This document shows positions 1 through 9,678 of a DNA stretch of 64,000 nucleotides, piece by piece. The translations under genes and the position numbers were made by a program. Within the stretch, counting starts at the first letter, position 1. Each line of letters opens with the position of its first letter. The notes beneath the pieces are model-generated. The model searched no databases. It was not told the DNA's origin and saw only the letters and a program-made list of their open reading frames with translations. The DNA comes from Paenibacillus endophyticus (GTDB taxonomy: Bacteria > Bacillota > Bacilli > Paenibacillales > Paenibacillaceae), in assembly GCF_014192395.1 (NCBI RefSeq), contig NZ_JACHXW010000029.1:1-64000 (forward strand), written 5' to 3'.

Positions 1-429
1 CTGAAGTTCATTCAGGGCATTCCGGAGGCGCTTGTCGAGTCGGCGGAGCTGGACGGTGCAGGACCTTTCCGCGTATTGCTCCAAATCATCGTTCCACTGT
101 CGAAGCCGATGCTTGCGGCAATCGGATTGTTCACCGCAGTCGGCCATTGGAATGATTGGTTCGCCGGAGCTTTCTATGTCACCAAACAGGATCTCATTCC
201 GGTACAAACGTTTCTGCAGCAGTTATTGTCGGCACAGGATATGTCAGCCATCCTGGGCTCGAACTCGAATCAGGAAGCACTAGCCAGAGGGTCGCAAATG
301 CAGAACGTGACGCTCATGTCGGTCAAAATGGCAACCGTCATGGTAAGCGCGATTCCGATTCTATGTGTGTATCCGTTCCTTCAGAAGTATTTCGTGAAGG
401 GCGTATTGATCGGCTCCGTCAAAGGTTAA
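1..429 (+). CDS. Carbohydrate ABC transporter permease, LplC/YtcP type (5' end outside window)
   Basis: Integral membrane subunit of a CUT1-type sugar or oligosaccharide importer. The frame is open from base 1, so the gene starts upstream of the window. The visible 142 residues begin inside the cytoplasmic EAA loop (EALVESAELDGAG), which contacts the ATPase, and continue through the last membrane segments to the family's usual end, QKYFVKG...GSVKG. The same C-terminus recurs in the permeases ending at 9670 and 52365. The lipoprotein gene follows 76 bases downstream, so the two are probably one operon. No ATPase is encoded here, which is usual for Paenibacillus importers that share an MsmX-type ATPase. 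The family is certain; the substrate is unknown. Confidence 0.93.
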   Translation: MKFIQGIPEALVESAELDGAGPFRVLLQIIVPLSKPMLAAIGLFTAVGHWNDWFAGAFYVTKQDLIPVQTFLQQLLSAQDMSAILGSNSNQEALARGSQMQNVTLMSVKMATVMVSAIPILCVYPFLQKYFVKGVLIGSVKG

Positions 430-505
430 GAGCCGCTGTTACTTGAGGGTATTGGGCTTCATCACATACCATTATTTAGTCAAGCGAAAAGGGGAGAAAA
501 GAAGC

Positions 506-2206
506 ATGCAGAGCAAATGGGTAAAGAAGACCGGTTTAATGGCTATGTCGGCGGTCGTATTGCTTTCTGTGGTCGCAGGATGTTCAGGTTCCAACGCATC
601 CAAAAATGATCCGAAAAGCACGAATGCGGCACATGGCGGTACGGAAACGACAAAAGGTTCACAGAAATTCAATCTATGGTTAGGCTGGTCGGCAACGGTT
701 AATAATGATAGCCTTGTCCAAAAGAATTGGAAAGAAGCAGAGCCGGGCATTGAGGTTGTGCTTGAAGCTACGCAAGGTGACGCCGTTACGGCACTTAACT
801 TGAAGCTGAATACGGGCGGCTTCGAAGATGCAGCGGTGTTCAACCGCAGTGAAATCGTGAAAGCAGCAATGATTCGCTCCAATAAAATTATGTCAGTCGA
901 GCCATATTTCGATATGCCTGATCAATATCCCAACCTTGCAGCGATTCCTAAGGAATACTTGGATCAAATGAAGGATGCGGATGGGCATATTTGGTCCATT
1001 CCAACCTGGTTCGATCAAAATCCAGATAATCCATGGCCGGGCTGGGCATCGCAAACATGGCTTGTCCGTACGGACGTGCTTGAGAAAGCGGGAATGACCA
1101 CAGCGGATTTGGCTACGATTGAAGGCGTTGAAGCGTACTTGAAAAAAGCCGCTGAGCAAAAAGACGCATCGGGCAAGCCGCTAATTCCACTTAGCTTCTT
1201 AATGGATCCTAACGATACGGCAACTTGGAATGATGAAAACGCTGTTTTAAGTACGTTTGGCGTAACGACGGGAGGCGGCATTATCCCGGCAGAGAAGAAG
1301 GGTGACGACCTTGTCCTCTTGTATGACGACCCACAGTATAAAGTGGCTTATCAATGGATGAATAAAATGTATCGTTCCAATCTGGTGGACCCAGAGGTCG
1401 TAACCGATAAAAAGGAACGCTACAAAGAGAAAAACAAAGCAGGACGCGTAGCCATGAACGTAGGCTCCTTCTTTAATGTGGATAATTCGATCTGGGAGAC
1501 GCTGGACGGCCCGACTGAGCCAGGCTGGTTCTATCAAGTCGTTCCATTCCCTAAGGTAGAGGGCGTCGAGAAGCTTGGCGCGAACACGGTCATCAATCCG
1601 TATCCAGGATATGACGTCTACATTAGCAAAGATTCCAAAAATGTAGAGGCGGTTTTGAAGTTTCTTGATTACTCGCTTAAGCCTGGAGCGGAACAGCAGC
1701 AAGTCATTAACGAAGGCCCGGAAGGAAAGTACTGGGGTTGGATCGATCAGCCGCTAGGACGATGGAATTATATTGATGCAGAATATGATAAAGCGCGTAA
1801 TTCTGGCGAGCCTGCACAGAAAGCGAAAGTAACGCCAGAGCTGTATATGATTTCTTCCTACAATAACGACTGGTATCCGTGGTGGAATTACGGCACAGGC
1901 GATAAAGTCGGAAACGAGAAAACGTCGGAATTCACGGCAGCGGTAGGACAGATGGGCGCCGTGCGCAGCACGCAAACCTATGACTTGGTTAAAGCGAAGA
2001 CAGGCGGTCTGCTGGAGAAATACTTGCCTGAGCTCGAAAACATTCGCAAAGAGTATAGAGCGAAATTCATTATGTCCAAAAGCGACGAGCAGTTCGAAGC
2101 AACCTGGTTGGCTTTCCGCGATGCCCTTGAGAAACGTGGGCACTGGACTGAAGTGAAGCAAGAATGGCAGGAGCAATATGAAGTTTTGTTGAAAGAGCAA
2201 GGATAG
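506..2206 (+). CDS. Extracellular solute-binding lipoprotein (LplA-type)
   Basis: Ligand-binding lipoprotein of a sugar ABC importer, anchored outside the membrane. The 566-residue protein has a basic start, a hydrophobic stretch and a lipobox (SVVAGC) with the acylated Cys near residue 26, then a low-complexity Ser/Asn/Lys linker and a bacterial solute-binding fold. The start at 506 is chosen over an in-frame start at 443 because GGGGAG lies about 10 bases before it and it puts a normal signal peptide first. Length matches the large (~550 aa) LplA/YtcQ group that binds oligosaccharides rather than monosaccharides. It is the partner of the permease ending at 429. A strong terminator follows at 2377, so the operon ends here. 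Confidence 0.92.
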   Translation: MQSKWVKKTGLMAMSAVVLLSVVAGCSGSNASKNDPKSTNAAHGGTETTKGSQKFNLWLGWSATVNNDSLVQKNWKEAEPGIEVVLEATQGDAVTALNLKLNTGGFEDAAVFNRSEIVKAAMIRSNKIMSVEPYFDMPDQYPNLAAIPKEYLDQMKDADGHIWSIPTWFDQNPDNPWPGWASQTWLVRTDVLEKAGMTTADLATIEGVEAYLKKAAEQKDASGKPLIPLSFLMDPNDTATWNDENAVLSTFGVTTGGGIIPAEKKGDDLVLLYDDPQYKVAYQWMNKMYRSNLVDPEVVTDKKERYKEKNKAGRVAMNVGSFFNVDNSIWETLDGPTEPGWFYQVVPFPKVEGVEKLGANTVINPYPGYDVYISKDSKNVEAVLKFLDYSLKPGAEQQQVINEGPEGKYWGWIDQPLGRWNYIDAEYDKARNSGEPAQKAKVTPELYMISSYNNDWYPWWNYGTGDKVGNEKTSEFTAAVGQMGAVRSTQTYDLVKAKTGGLLEKYLPELENIRKEYRAKFIMSKSDEQFEATWLAFRDALEKRGHWTEVKQEWQEQYEVLLKEQG

Positions 2207-2376
2207 CTATAAACGATGAGGGAGCAACCCTTGTAGTAGTGAACTGCACTTCGTCAAGCAGACAGAACAATAAATAAAAATCAATTAAGCGGCCTTAGTT
2301 CTGTATTCCATCGGACTAAAGGCCGTTTAGGTATGGTTGTGGCAGACATAAAAAATGAGGGATTTCAAACAGCCTG

Positions 2377-2404
2377 ACTACTGAGTTCTCTCAGTAGTTT
2401 TTTT
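2377..2404 (+). terminator. Rho-independent terminator
   Basis: Perfect 9-bp stem ACTACTGAG/CTCAGTAGT with a TTCT loop and a run of seven T. It closes the first transporter operon. A weaker imperfect hairpin (CGGCCTTAGT/ACTAAAGGCCG) lies at about 2289-2327. Bases 2207-2376 hold no gene. Confidence 0.85.
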
Positions 2405-2440
2405 GCGCGAATCTTTAATAGTAAGGGGCTAGACGGATAT

Positions 2441-2503
2441 CGGAAATGTGAAAGTGAAGTCGGAATTGTCTCATTGTTACACATATTAAGTGATGGGTAT
2501 AAT
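2441..2503 (+). promoter_or_regulatory. Promoter with YesN-type direct repeat, upstream of the two-component system
   Basis: CGGAAAT at 2441 and CGGAATT at 2461 form a direct repeat with a 20-bp period; TATAAT at 2498 is the -10 box. The second half-site lies where the -35 box would be. The same arrangement occurs at 5972, 16169 and 25728. Two half-sites about two helical turns apart is the known pattern for AraC-family regulators. Binding by the adjacent YesN-like regulator, and hence autoregulation, is inferred. Confidence 0.65.
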
Positions 2504-2538
2504 GAAATATTACATTGTAAGTTGGAAAGGAGACTGAG

Positions 2539-4320
2539 ATGAAGCTTTCACGAAAAGTTTGGCAATCTTCGGTTTACAAGCGGCTAATCATTGCCTTTAT
2601 TATTGCAACGATACCCATATATATCCTTGCCGGCATCTTATACAGCTGGGCATCAAATCTACTTCGCCAGGATATTATGGACTCAGCTGAAACTCAGTCC
2701 GAGAATTATTTAAGGGAGCTAAATGATACGATTAGCCGTTTTAACTCGCTTCAGTACGATATGCTCAATGATAACTATCTGAATAAGTTAGTTAATACAT
2801 ACGACATTCTTGAGCCATATCGTCGAATAGAACTTATTCACTTCTTGCGGTCCAAGCTTGTCTCCATGCGTAATAGCAGTGAATTAATCGTTGACACTCG
2901 TCTGTACCTTCCTGGAATTAAAGTGGAAATTTCGGCGGTCGATGGGTATGGGTATTTGAAAGATGAGGACGTACCAGTTGCGAAGCTTCATGATCCTTAT
3001 AATGTTATCAGTTATAATAATAAACTGCTCATCGTGGCCTATCCATTGGAAAGCGAGTTTGACACCATCCCAAACATAATAATTGAAATGGAATTGCGTC
3101 CGAGCGAGATTCAGCGTGGTTTTCAAGCGGCGTTAAAAAAGGACTATTCAGGAGCACTGATTTTGGGATTGGGTACGAATGCTGAAAATATGTACATAAT
3201 CAATGATGAGAAGTTGGAAGAGCCGATTAGGAAACATTACGGACGATCGTTGCCATCTAAACAAGCGACAGTTAGACAGCCTCCCGCCAAACTTGATCAA
3301 ACCTATATTTTCACACATTCGAGTCTTATGGATAGCAGCTTATACGTAGACCATTACTTATATAAACCAACTATGTTTAAAACGATTTCGGAGTATTACA
3401 AATGGTTCTGGTTGTTTTTCTGCATGACCATCCTGATGGTCGCCTTATATCTGTATTATATCAACAAAATTATTAATAAACCTATGGTCAAGCTTGTAAG
3501 AGCATTTAAACGAATCGAGGAAGGCAATTTAGAGCTGAATATCCGGCATGATAAAGAAGACGAATTCGGCTATATATATGAACGTTTCAATGAGATGCTG
3601 ATTAATTTGAAAATTTCGATAGATGAAGTTTACAACCAGCGAATTCATTTGCAGAATGCAGAGCTAAAACAATTACAGTCGCAGATCAATCCACATTTTC
3701 TTTATAATTGCCTATTCAGCATCATTCGTCTCATTAAGATGGAAAAAGATGATGAAGCCGTGAACTTTACCAATCAGTTGGCTAAATATTTTCAGTTCAT
3801 TACTCGTAATTCGAGAGATACGGTACCGCTCGAAAATGAAGTCGCTCATGCACGTAACTACGTCATGCTTCAGTTAGCAAGATTCTCAGACCGTGTTTCC
3901 GTTGAATTTGAAGAATTACCGGCAAGTCTTAAGCCATATTCAGTGCCTCGACTAATTATTCAGCCATTAGTGGAGAATGCATTTGTTCATGGATTAGAGA
4001 ATGTTCTGGAAGGCGGCATTCTCAGAGTGACGTTTGTGGATGTACCGGAACATGAAAGGTTAGTCATTGTCGTCGAAGATAACGGGGAGAATAGCGAAGA
4101 AGGATTAGAAAGGCTTTCTGCTCTAGTAATGGACGAGCAGAATAAACAGATTACGCAAGAAATTACAGGTATTCTGAATGTCCACAAAAGGCTCCGTTAC
4201 AAATATGGCCCGGAGAGTGGGATAAAGGTTGGCAGAAGCGCACTAGGCGGCGTCAAAATAGAGTTAATCATAAATCCGAAAGCGGTGACTGCGGATGTAT
4301 CGAATGCTAATCGTGGATGA
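2539..4320 (+). CDS. YesM-type sensor histidine kinase
   Basis: Membrane sensor kinase of a sugar-responsive two-component system. The 593 residues show a membrane segment near 14-37, an extracytoplasmic sensor region of about 250 residues, a second membrane segment near 290-312, a HAMP linker, the His_kinase motif QSQINPHFLYN (phospho-accepting His near 385) and an ATPase domain with PLVENAFVHG as N box. This is the YesM layout, in which N-P-H-F replaces the usual HisKA dimer domain. GAAAGGAG lies just before the ATG. The 3' end overlaps the response regulator by 26 bases, so the two are translationally coupled. The signal is unknown but is probably an oligosaccharide released by the neighbouring enzymes. 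Confidence 0.95.
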   Translation: MKLSRKVWQSSVYKRLIIAFIIATIPIYILAGILYSWASNLLRQDIMDSAETQSENYLRELNDTISRFNSLQYDMLNDNYLNKLVNTYDILEPYRRIELIHFLRSKLVSMRNSSELIVDTRLYLPGIKVEISAVDGYGYLKDEDVPVAKLHDPYNVISYNNKLLIVAYPLESEFDTIPNIIIEMELRPSEIQRGFQAALKKDYSGALILGLGTNAENMYIINDEKLEEPIRKHYGRSLPSKQATVRQPPAKLDQTYIFTHSSLMDSSLYVDHYLYKPTMFKTISEYYKWFWLFFCMTILMVALYLYYINKIINKPMVKLVRAFKRIEEGNLELNIRHDKEDEFGYIYERFNEMLINLKISIDEVYNQRIHLQNAELKQLQSQINPHFLYNCLFSIIRLIKMEKDDEAVNFTNQLAKYFQFITRNSRDTVPLENEVAHARNYVMLQLARFSDRVSVEFEELPASLKPYSVPRLIIQPLVENAFVHGLENVLEGGILRVTFVDVPEHERLVIVVEDNGENSEEGLERLSALVMDEQNKQITQEITGILNVHKRLRYKYGPESGIKVGRSALGGVKIELIINPKAVTADVSNANRG

Positions 4321-5926
4321 TGAGAAGTTGATTCTGGACGGCTTGTATGAATTATTTTTGGAGATGGAAGGACACAGACTTGAGCTATATAAGGCTTCGA
4401 CTGCATTGGAAGCCTTAAAAACCATGTCCGAAAAACGTTTCGACATCCTGTTGACTGATATTAAAATGCCTAAGATGTCAGGGTTAGAGCTCGGTGATCG
4501 GGTTAAGCAAAGTTGGCCGGAGTGCAAATTAATATTTTTAACCGGCTTTGATGAATTTAATTACATCCACCATGCAATTAAGCAAGGTGCGGAAAACTAT
4601 GTCTTGAAATCCGAGGGTGACGAGGCGATCCTTGAGGTCGTTCGCAAATCGATAGCCTTGCTTGACGAACAACAGAAGATGGGAATGCTAATTAAGCAAG
4701 CACGCGAAATACAAAGGGAACAAGTCGCACACCATCGAGCCATTTATCTATCTGACTTGTTGGATGGCATGTTGTCGCAGTCAGAATTTAATCAGCTAAC
4801 GCTGGAAGGGCTAGGTATTAGACTCTCTATGGATAGCCCAATTGCTATGGCAATAGCCAGGATGGATTTAGCCAGCTCGAAGATGCGTCTTCCAGAAAAG
4901 GATCTCCTATTCACGGCACTGCATTCCGTTAATGTTCGTTTATTATCGCCTTATCTAAAGTTTACGGATGTTAGCTACAGTCGGGAGTATTACGTTATAT
5001 TCATTCAAGATCGCGATAACTCATTTCAGACGCTAGAGGGGCTAATGACTTTCTTGCACGGCTCAATAGAAACGATTCAACAGACAGTGGAAAAATCCAC
5101 AGGATATACGTTCTCGTTCGCTCTTACCGAAAAAGCAATCGAATGGAATGATGTGGCCAAACAGTTTATCGTGCTTAAGGCCTTTTTGTCACGCTATTTT
5201 GATGCCAAACAAATTATTGTAACGGATAAGAACGTGCAGTCGAAAGTGAAGCAATACGAAGACGATGTGCGTGGTTTCATAGAAGTATTCCATAAACGTG
5301 CAAATGCGCTAGATACTTATATTGAATCAGGACGCAAAGATGAGGTTCAGATGATTCTCACTGAACTTGCCTCATTTACAGAATGGGAAGCCATTGATGA
5401 GATGAGGTACCTGGAGTTGTATTATTCGGTAGCGCTTCGGATGTTATCATCAGCAAACAAAATAGGTTTAGACCGTGATTCTACGGCTGCTCCGCATCTT
5501 ATCAAGCTTTTACAGCCTTCTTCATTTCATTCTCGCAAGGAAGGGCTTGATTTGCTTCAACATATCGTTAATTTATTTCATCATTATCACGCAGAACAGT
5601 CCTCGAAGATGCGGGTGGATGTATTAGGTACAATCATTCAATATATCGTTGACCATTTAGATGGGGACCTTTCGGTAACAAAACTTGCTGAACAAGTTTA
5701 TTTGAATCCAGATTATCTATCAAGAATGTTCAAACAATCGAAAGGCCTAACAATAACCGAATACATCGCGGCGTTGAAGGTTCAAAAAGCTAAGGAAATG
5801 CTTTCCGATCCGCGTATGCTAGTTCAAGACATTGCTAAGACGCTAGGATTTACATCGGCGGGTTATTTTAGCCGTTTTTTTAAGAAGGAAACGGGACAAA
5901 CCCCACAAGAGTTTCGAACAACCTAA
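4295..5926 (+). CDS. YesN-type response regulator with AraC DNA-binding domain
   Basis: Transcription activator paired with the kinase just upstream. The 543 residues hold an N-terminal receiver (VDDEK acidic pocket, phospho-acceptor Asp55 in LLTDIKMP), a long middle region, and a C-terminal AraC/XylS double helix-turn-helix (about residues 440-543, with LAEQVYLNPDYLSRMFK and the GYFSRFFKKETGQTP signature). The start overlaps the kinase gene. The family usually activates neighbouring ABC importers and glycoside hydrolases. The CGGAAwT direct repeats at 2441, 5972, 16169 and 25728 are its likely operators, which would make everything from here to about 28.2 kb one regulon. That link rests on site sharing, not on experiment. 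Confidence 0.95.
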   Translation: MYRMLIVDDEKLILDGLYELFLEMEGHRLELYKASTALEALKTMSEKRFDILLTDIKMPKMSGLELGDRVKQSWPECKLIFLTGFDEFNYIHHAIKQGAENYVLKSEGDEAILEVVRKSIALLDEQQKMGMLIKQAREIQREQVAHHRAIYLSDLLDGMLSQSEFNQLTLEGLGIRLSMDSPIAMAIARMDLASSKMRLPEKDLLFTALHSVNVRLLSPYLKFTDVSYSREYYVIFIQDRDNSFQTLEGLMTFLHGSIETIQQTVEKSTGYTFSFALTEKAIEWNDVAKQFIVLKAFLSRYFDAKQIIVTDKNVQSKVKQYEDDVRGFIEVFHKRANALDTYIESGRKDEVQMILTELASFTEWEAIDEMRYLELYYSVALRMLSSANKIGLDRDSTAAPHLIKLLQPSSFHSRKEGLDLLQHIVNLFHHYHAEQSSKMRVDVLGTIIQYIVDHLDGDLSVTKLAEQVYLNPDYLSRMFKQSKGLTITEYIAALKVQKAKEMLSDPRMLVQDIAKTLGFTSAGYFSRFFKKETGQTPQEFRTT

Positions 5927-5971
5927 ACCTTGAGTTGGAATTGCATATTCACGACGACCATGCATGGAAGT

Positions 5972-6033
5972 CGGAATAATACAAGGATAATCGGAAATTT
6001 GAAATCGTTTTCCGTTGCGCAGAAAAGTATGAT
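5972..6033 (+). promoter_or_regulatory. Promoter with YesN-type direct repeat, upstream of the importer/rhamnosidase operon
   Basis: CGGAATA at 5972 and CGGAAAT at 5992 are direct repeats with a 20-bp period, and TATGAT at 6028 is a plausible -10 box 56 bases after the first half-site. The geometry is the same as upstream of the kinase gene. It precedes the operon that starts at 6072. Confidence 0.65.
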
Positions 6034-6071
6034 TATCTTGTAAGCAATCAGGACTGAATGGGGGAGCAAGC

Positions 6072-7757
6072 ATGAACTACAGAAAACAGAAAGTGTTTAC
6101 AATGGTATCCGCAGTTACGCTGAGTATCGCTCTACTGGCGGGATGCAGCACGAACAATGCAAACCAGACAACAAATAATGGGGGCAATAATAGCGTCAGT
6201 ACGGAGACGAATACTCCTATTGATCCTATGGCTAAGTTTGATCCGCCCATCGAATTAACCGTTGGGGTGGCGATCGGGGATGCAATGGCTGACGATTTTA
6301 CAGAAGAAAAATGGGAAAATAGCGTATGGATTAAAGCCTATCGGGATGAACTGGGCATTATAATCAAGCCTCTTTGGTACACGAAGGGTACTGACGCAGG
6401 TAAACAAAAAATGAGCGTTGCCATTGCGTCTGGTGATATTCCTGATCTTATCGGCGTTAGTACGGAACAACTTGCTACATTGTCCAGAACGAATCTGTAT
6501 ACCGATTTATCAGAAGTGTATGAAAACTACGCGACATCATTAACAAAGGGAATTATTACGGAGGAAGGCAATTCGGCCCTGGAGTCCGCTACCTTCGGAG
6601 GAAAGCTCATTGCGATTCCGGGAACGAATTCGGCAATCGACGGCGCCTCCTTCCTATGGGCTAGGCAAGACTGGCTGGATAAGCTTGGACTTCCAGCTCC
6701 AAAAACGACAGATGAACTTTATACTGCTATCAAAGCAGTTGTAGAACAGGATCCTGACGGCAATGGAAAAGACGATACCGTTGGTCTGATGCTGAACAAA
6801 GATTTTTTATCGCCGGGCTTGGCAGAAGCAATTGGTTTATTCAATGCATTTGATGCATATCCGAAAACTTGGGTCCGCGGAGAAGATGGCAAGCTTGTTT
6901 ACGGCAGTGCATTACCTGAGGTGAAAGACGCTCTATCCTATCTAAATAAACTTTATACAGAAGGGTTAATCGAGAAAGATTTTGCAGCTAAGGATTCAAA
7001 TAAAGCAGCCGAGTTGGCTGCTGCAGGACGAGTTGGTTTCAATATCGGCGCAATGTGGAACGGGATGTTTCCGCTTCAGCAAACAAAGGATAACTTCCCG
7101 GATTCCAATTGGTTGGCAAATCCGATTGTTTCCAAAGACGATCAGCCAGCCAATCCTCAAATCAAGCTGAATGTGGAGAACTACTATGTGATGCGCAGCG
7201 GTTACGAGCACCCAGAAGCCATTATGAAGCTGATTAATTTCTGGACAGAGCTGAATTACGGGGATACGCCGCAAGAAGAGTATGACAAATTTCTAGGTCC
7301 TGCTCCGGCTCCAGGACATCACTGGACGGTGGCGAAAGCATGGAAAGCGCAAAAAAATCTCCAAGCGCATCTTAAGCTTAAAGAAGCGTTCAAAGCAGGA
7401 GATACTTCCAAGCTTAATGCAGAGGAAAAGGGATATTATGACAATATTCAAAAATATAAAGACGGAGACAACGCCAATGCCCAATTCGAGAAGGTATTCG
7501 GCGAAACCGGTTCTTTCAAATCCATGAATGAGTATGTAACCAACAATTTATTCAAAATGGACGAGTTCTATGGGGCTTCGACTGACGTCATGAAAAATCG
7601 TCTCAAAACGATTGAACAAGCGGTTATAGAGTATTACACAAAAGTGATTATGGGATCGGATTCGGTTAATAACTTTGAGAAATTCGTTAGCCAATTGAAC
7701 CAGTTGGGTCTTGAAGAGGTAACGAAGGAAGTTAATGACTGGGATGCAGCGAAGTAA
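6072..7757 (+). CDS. Extracellular solute-binding lipoprotein (LplA-type)
   Basis: Ligand-binding lipoprotein of the second importer. The 561 residues begin with a signal peptide ending in the lipobox LLAGC (Cys about residue 25), then an Asn/Thr-rich linker and a family-1-like solute-binding fold. GGGGGAG lies 7 bases before the ATG. It is first in an operon with two permeases (7841 and 8786) and two rhamnosidase-like enzymes (9679 and 12798). The importer therefore probably brings in rhamnose-containing oligosaccharides that the last two enzymes, which lack signal peptides, cut inside the cell. The substrate is inferred from context only. Confidence 0.93.
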   Translation: MNYRKQKVFTMVSAVTLSIALLAGCSTNNANQTTNNGGNNSVSTETNTPIDPMAKFDPPIELTVGVAIGDAMADDFTEEKWENSVWIKAYRDELGIIIKPLWYTKGTDAGKQKMSVAIASGDIPDLIGVSTEQLATLSRTNLYTDLSEVYENYATSLTKGIITEEGNSALESATFGGKLIAIPGTNSAIDGASFLWARQDWLDKLGLPAPKTTDELYTAIKAVVEQDPDGNGKDDTVGLMLNKDFLSPGLAEAIGLFNAFDAYPKTWVRGEDGKLVYGSALPEVKDALSYLNKLYTEGLIEKDFAAKDSNKAAELAAAGRVGFNIGAMWNGMFPLQQTKDNFPDSNWLANPIVSKDDQPANPQIKLNVENYYVMRSGYEHPEAIMKLINFWTELNYGDTPQEEYDKFLGPAPAPGHHWTVAKAWKAQKNLQAHLKLKEAFKAGDTSKLNAEEKGYYDNIQKYKDGDNANAQFEKVFGETGSFKSMNEYVTNNLFKMDEFYGASTDVMKNRLKTIEQAVIEYYTKVIMGSDSVNNFEKFVSQLNQLGLEEVTKEVNDWDAAK

Positions 7758-7785
7758 TTGAAGTATCGATAAGTAACAGTGGAGG

Positions 7786-7809
7786 AGGAGGACCTCGGTC
7801 ATTCCTCCT
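7786..7809 (+). other. Intercistronic stem-loop between binding protein and permease
   Basis: AGGAGGA and TCCTCCT can pair across a 10-base loop in the 83-base gap between lipoprotein and first permease. Such hairpins often let a binding protein be made in excess over its permeases by stabilising the upstream mRNA. There is no T run, so it is not a full terminator. Confidence 0.35.
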
Positions 7810-7840
7810 TCTTCTATATAAACATAGGGATGGAGTGTGC

Positions 7841-8758
7841 ATGTCGATGGAGTTGAAAGGAACCCACAAACGTCGGTTGTCTACAGGCGCTTATCATTTG
7901 ATGCTGCTGCCGGCGGTCATCTTGGTTCTCATATATAGCTACGGTCCGATCGTTGGCATCGTAATCTCTTTTCAGGATTTTATCCCATCTAATGGCTGGT
8001 TTGGGTCGGAGTGGATTGGCCTTGATAATTTCAAATATGTATTTGGAATGCCCAATACGATGCAGGTTATAGGGAACACTTTATTAATCTCTTTTTTGAA
8101 AATGATAGTGGGTATCGTATTTCCGCTTGGCTTGGCGATTCTACTAAATGAAGTCAAAAATGTGCTATTCAAGCGTACCGTTCAAACCGTCGTTTATATG
8201 CCTTACTTTCTTTCATGGATTATCTTATCCGGTATTCTGATTGATATTTTGTCACCATCAGGAGGCATCGTAAACAATTTTCTTGCGTTTCTGGGAATTG
8301 AACCGATTTATTTTCTTGGCGAGGGCCCATGGTTTCGTTTTATATTAGTGGCTTCACACATTTGGAAAGAACTTGGCTTTGATACGATCGTGTATTTGGC
8401 TGCCATTCTAAGCATCGATAAATCGTTGTACGAAGCGGCCTCATTAGACGGTGCGGGTCATATGAAACAAATGTGGCATATTACGTTGCCCGGCATGAGA
8501 CCGATTATCGTGTTGCTGAGCGTGTTGAGTCTTGGAAATATTTTGAATGCGGGATTTGATCAGGTATTCAATTTATATAGTCCTCAAGTCTATTCTAGTG
8601 CTGATATTCTGGACACTTACGTTTACCGGATTGGAATGGAACAGATGCAGTATGGCGTAGCAACGGCTGTTGGACTTTTCAAGTCGTTTGTATCTTTTGT
8701 CTTTATCTGCACCTCCTACCTGCTAGCCTACAGGCTCGCGAATTATCGGATTTTTTAA
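7841..8758 (+). CDS. Sugar ABC transporter permease, LplB type
   Basis: First membrane subunit of the importer, about 305 residues, with six predicted membrane helices and the EAA loop (EAASLDGAGHMKQMWHI). The N-terminus MLLPAVILVLIYSYGPIVGI and the end LANYRIF are typical of the LplB family. ATG at 7841 is preferred to GTG at 7835 because GGGATGGAG lies 5 bases before it. The partner permease begins 27 bases after its stop. No ATPase gene is nearby. Confidence 0.94.
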   Translation: MSMELKGTHKRRLSTGAYHLMLLPAVILVLIYSYGPIVGIVISFQDFIPSNGWFGSEWIGLDNFKYVFGMPNTMQVIGNTLLISFLKMIVGIVFPLGLAILLNEVKNVLFKRTVQTVVYMPYFLSWIILSGILIDILSPSGGIVNNFLAFLGIEPIYFLGEGPWFRFILVASHIWKELGFDTIVYLAAILSIDKSLYEAASLDGAGHMKQMWHITLPGMRPIIVLLSVLSLGNILNAGFDQVFNLYSPQVYSSADILDTYVYRIGMEQMQYGVATAVGLFKSFVSFVFICTSYLLAYRLANYRIF

Positions 8759-8785
8759 TCATTGTCACATAAGGAGGTATTCAGA

Positions 8786-9670
8786 ATGATTGAAAGACGT
8801 ACGTTTTCTCGTAAATTGTTTATATACGCCAACTATATTTTCCTTGCCCTATTTTCATTAACCTGTTTGTTTCCCATTGCTCATATGGCCGCGATGTCGC
8901 TCAGCAGCAATGCCGCTGTAACCGCTGGTTGGGTTACGGTGTGGCCGATCGGATTTAACCTGGATTCTTACAAGTACATTTTCAGCAACAATGTATTCAT
9001 GAACACGGTAGGCGTATCGTTTCAAAGGCTTTTTCTCGGCGTTTCAATAAGCTTGACACTTACGGTTCTAGCTGCTTACCCGCTTTCCAAATCCCAATTG
9101 AAGTTCAGATCAAGAACGGCATACTCGTGGTTTTTTGTTGTGACGATGATCTTTAACGGCGGCTTAATACCGACCTTTATGGTGGTCAAAGAAACGGGGC
9201 TTATGGACTCCATTTGGGCGCTTGTCCTACCCTCGGCGGTTAATGTATTCAATGTTGTACTGATGCTGAATTTCTTTCGTACACAGCCGCATGAGCTTGA
9301 TGAATCGGCGCAGATGGACGGAGCCGGAGCTTGGAGAACGTTATGGAGTATTTATTTACCAATCTCTATGCCGTCATTGGCGACTATAGCTTTGTTTACA
9401 ATCATCTTTCATTGGAATTCTTGGTTTGACGGCATGATATATATGAACTCGCCTAGCAATTATCCTCTACAAACCTATTTGCGAACCGTTATTGTTTCTA
9501 GAGATTTAACCAATATGAACGCAAACGATTTATCGCTTATCGCCAATATTTCGAATCGAACCGTCATGGCTGCTCAGCTGTTTGTCTCCATGCTGCCTGT
9601 ATTGTGTATCTATCCATTTCTGCAAAAGTATTTTGTTAAAGGAATCGTACTAGGAAGCGTGAAAGGGTGA
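8786..9670 (+). CDS. Carbohydrate ABC transporter permease, LplC/YtcP type
   Basis: Second membrane subunit of the importer, 294 residues, with the EAA loop (ELDESAQMDGAGAWRTL) and the family C-terminus QKYFVKGIVLGSVKG. The start at 8786 follows a near-perfect AAGGAGGT by 7 bases; an in-frame TTG at 8762 has no such site. The next gene starts 8 bases after the stop, so coupling to the glycoside hydrolases is tight. Confidence 0.94.
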   Translation: MIERRTFSRKLFIYANYIFLALFSLTCLFPIAHMAAMSLSSNAAVTAGWVTVWPIGFNLDSYKYIFSNNVFMNTVGVSFQRLFLGVSISLTLTVLAAYPLSKSQLKFRSRTAYSWFFVVTMIFNGGLIPTFMVVKETGLMDSIWALVLPSAVNVFNVVLMLNFFRTQPHELDESAQMDGAGAWRTLWSIYLPISMPSLATIALFTIIFHWNSWFDGMIYMNSPSNYPLQTYLRTVIVSRDLTNMNANDLSLIANISNRTVMAAQLFVSMLPVLCIYPFLQKYFVKGIVLGSVKG

Positions 9671-9678
9671 GGTGTCTA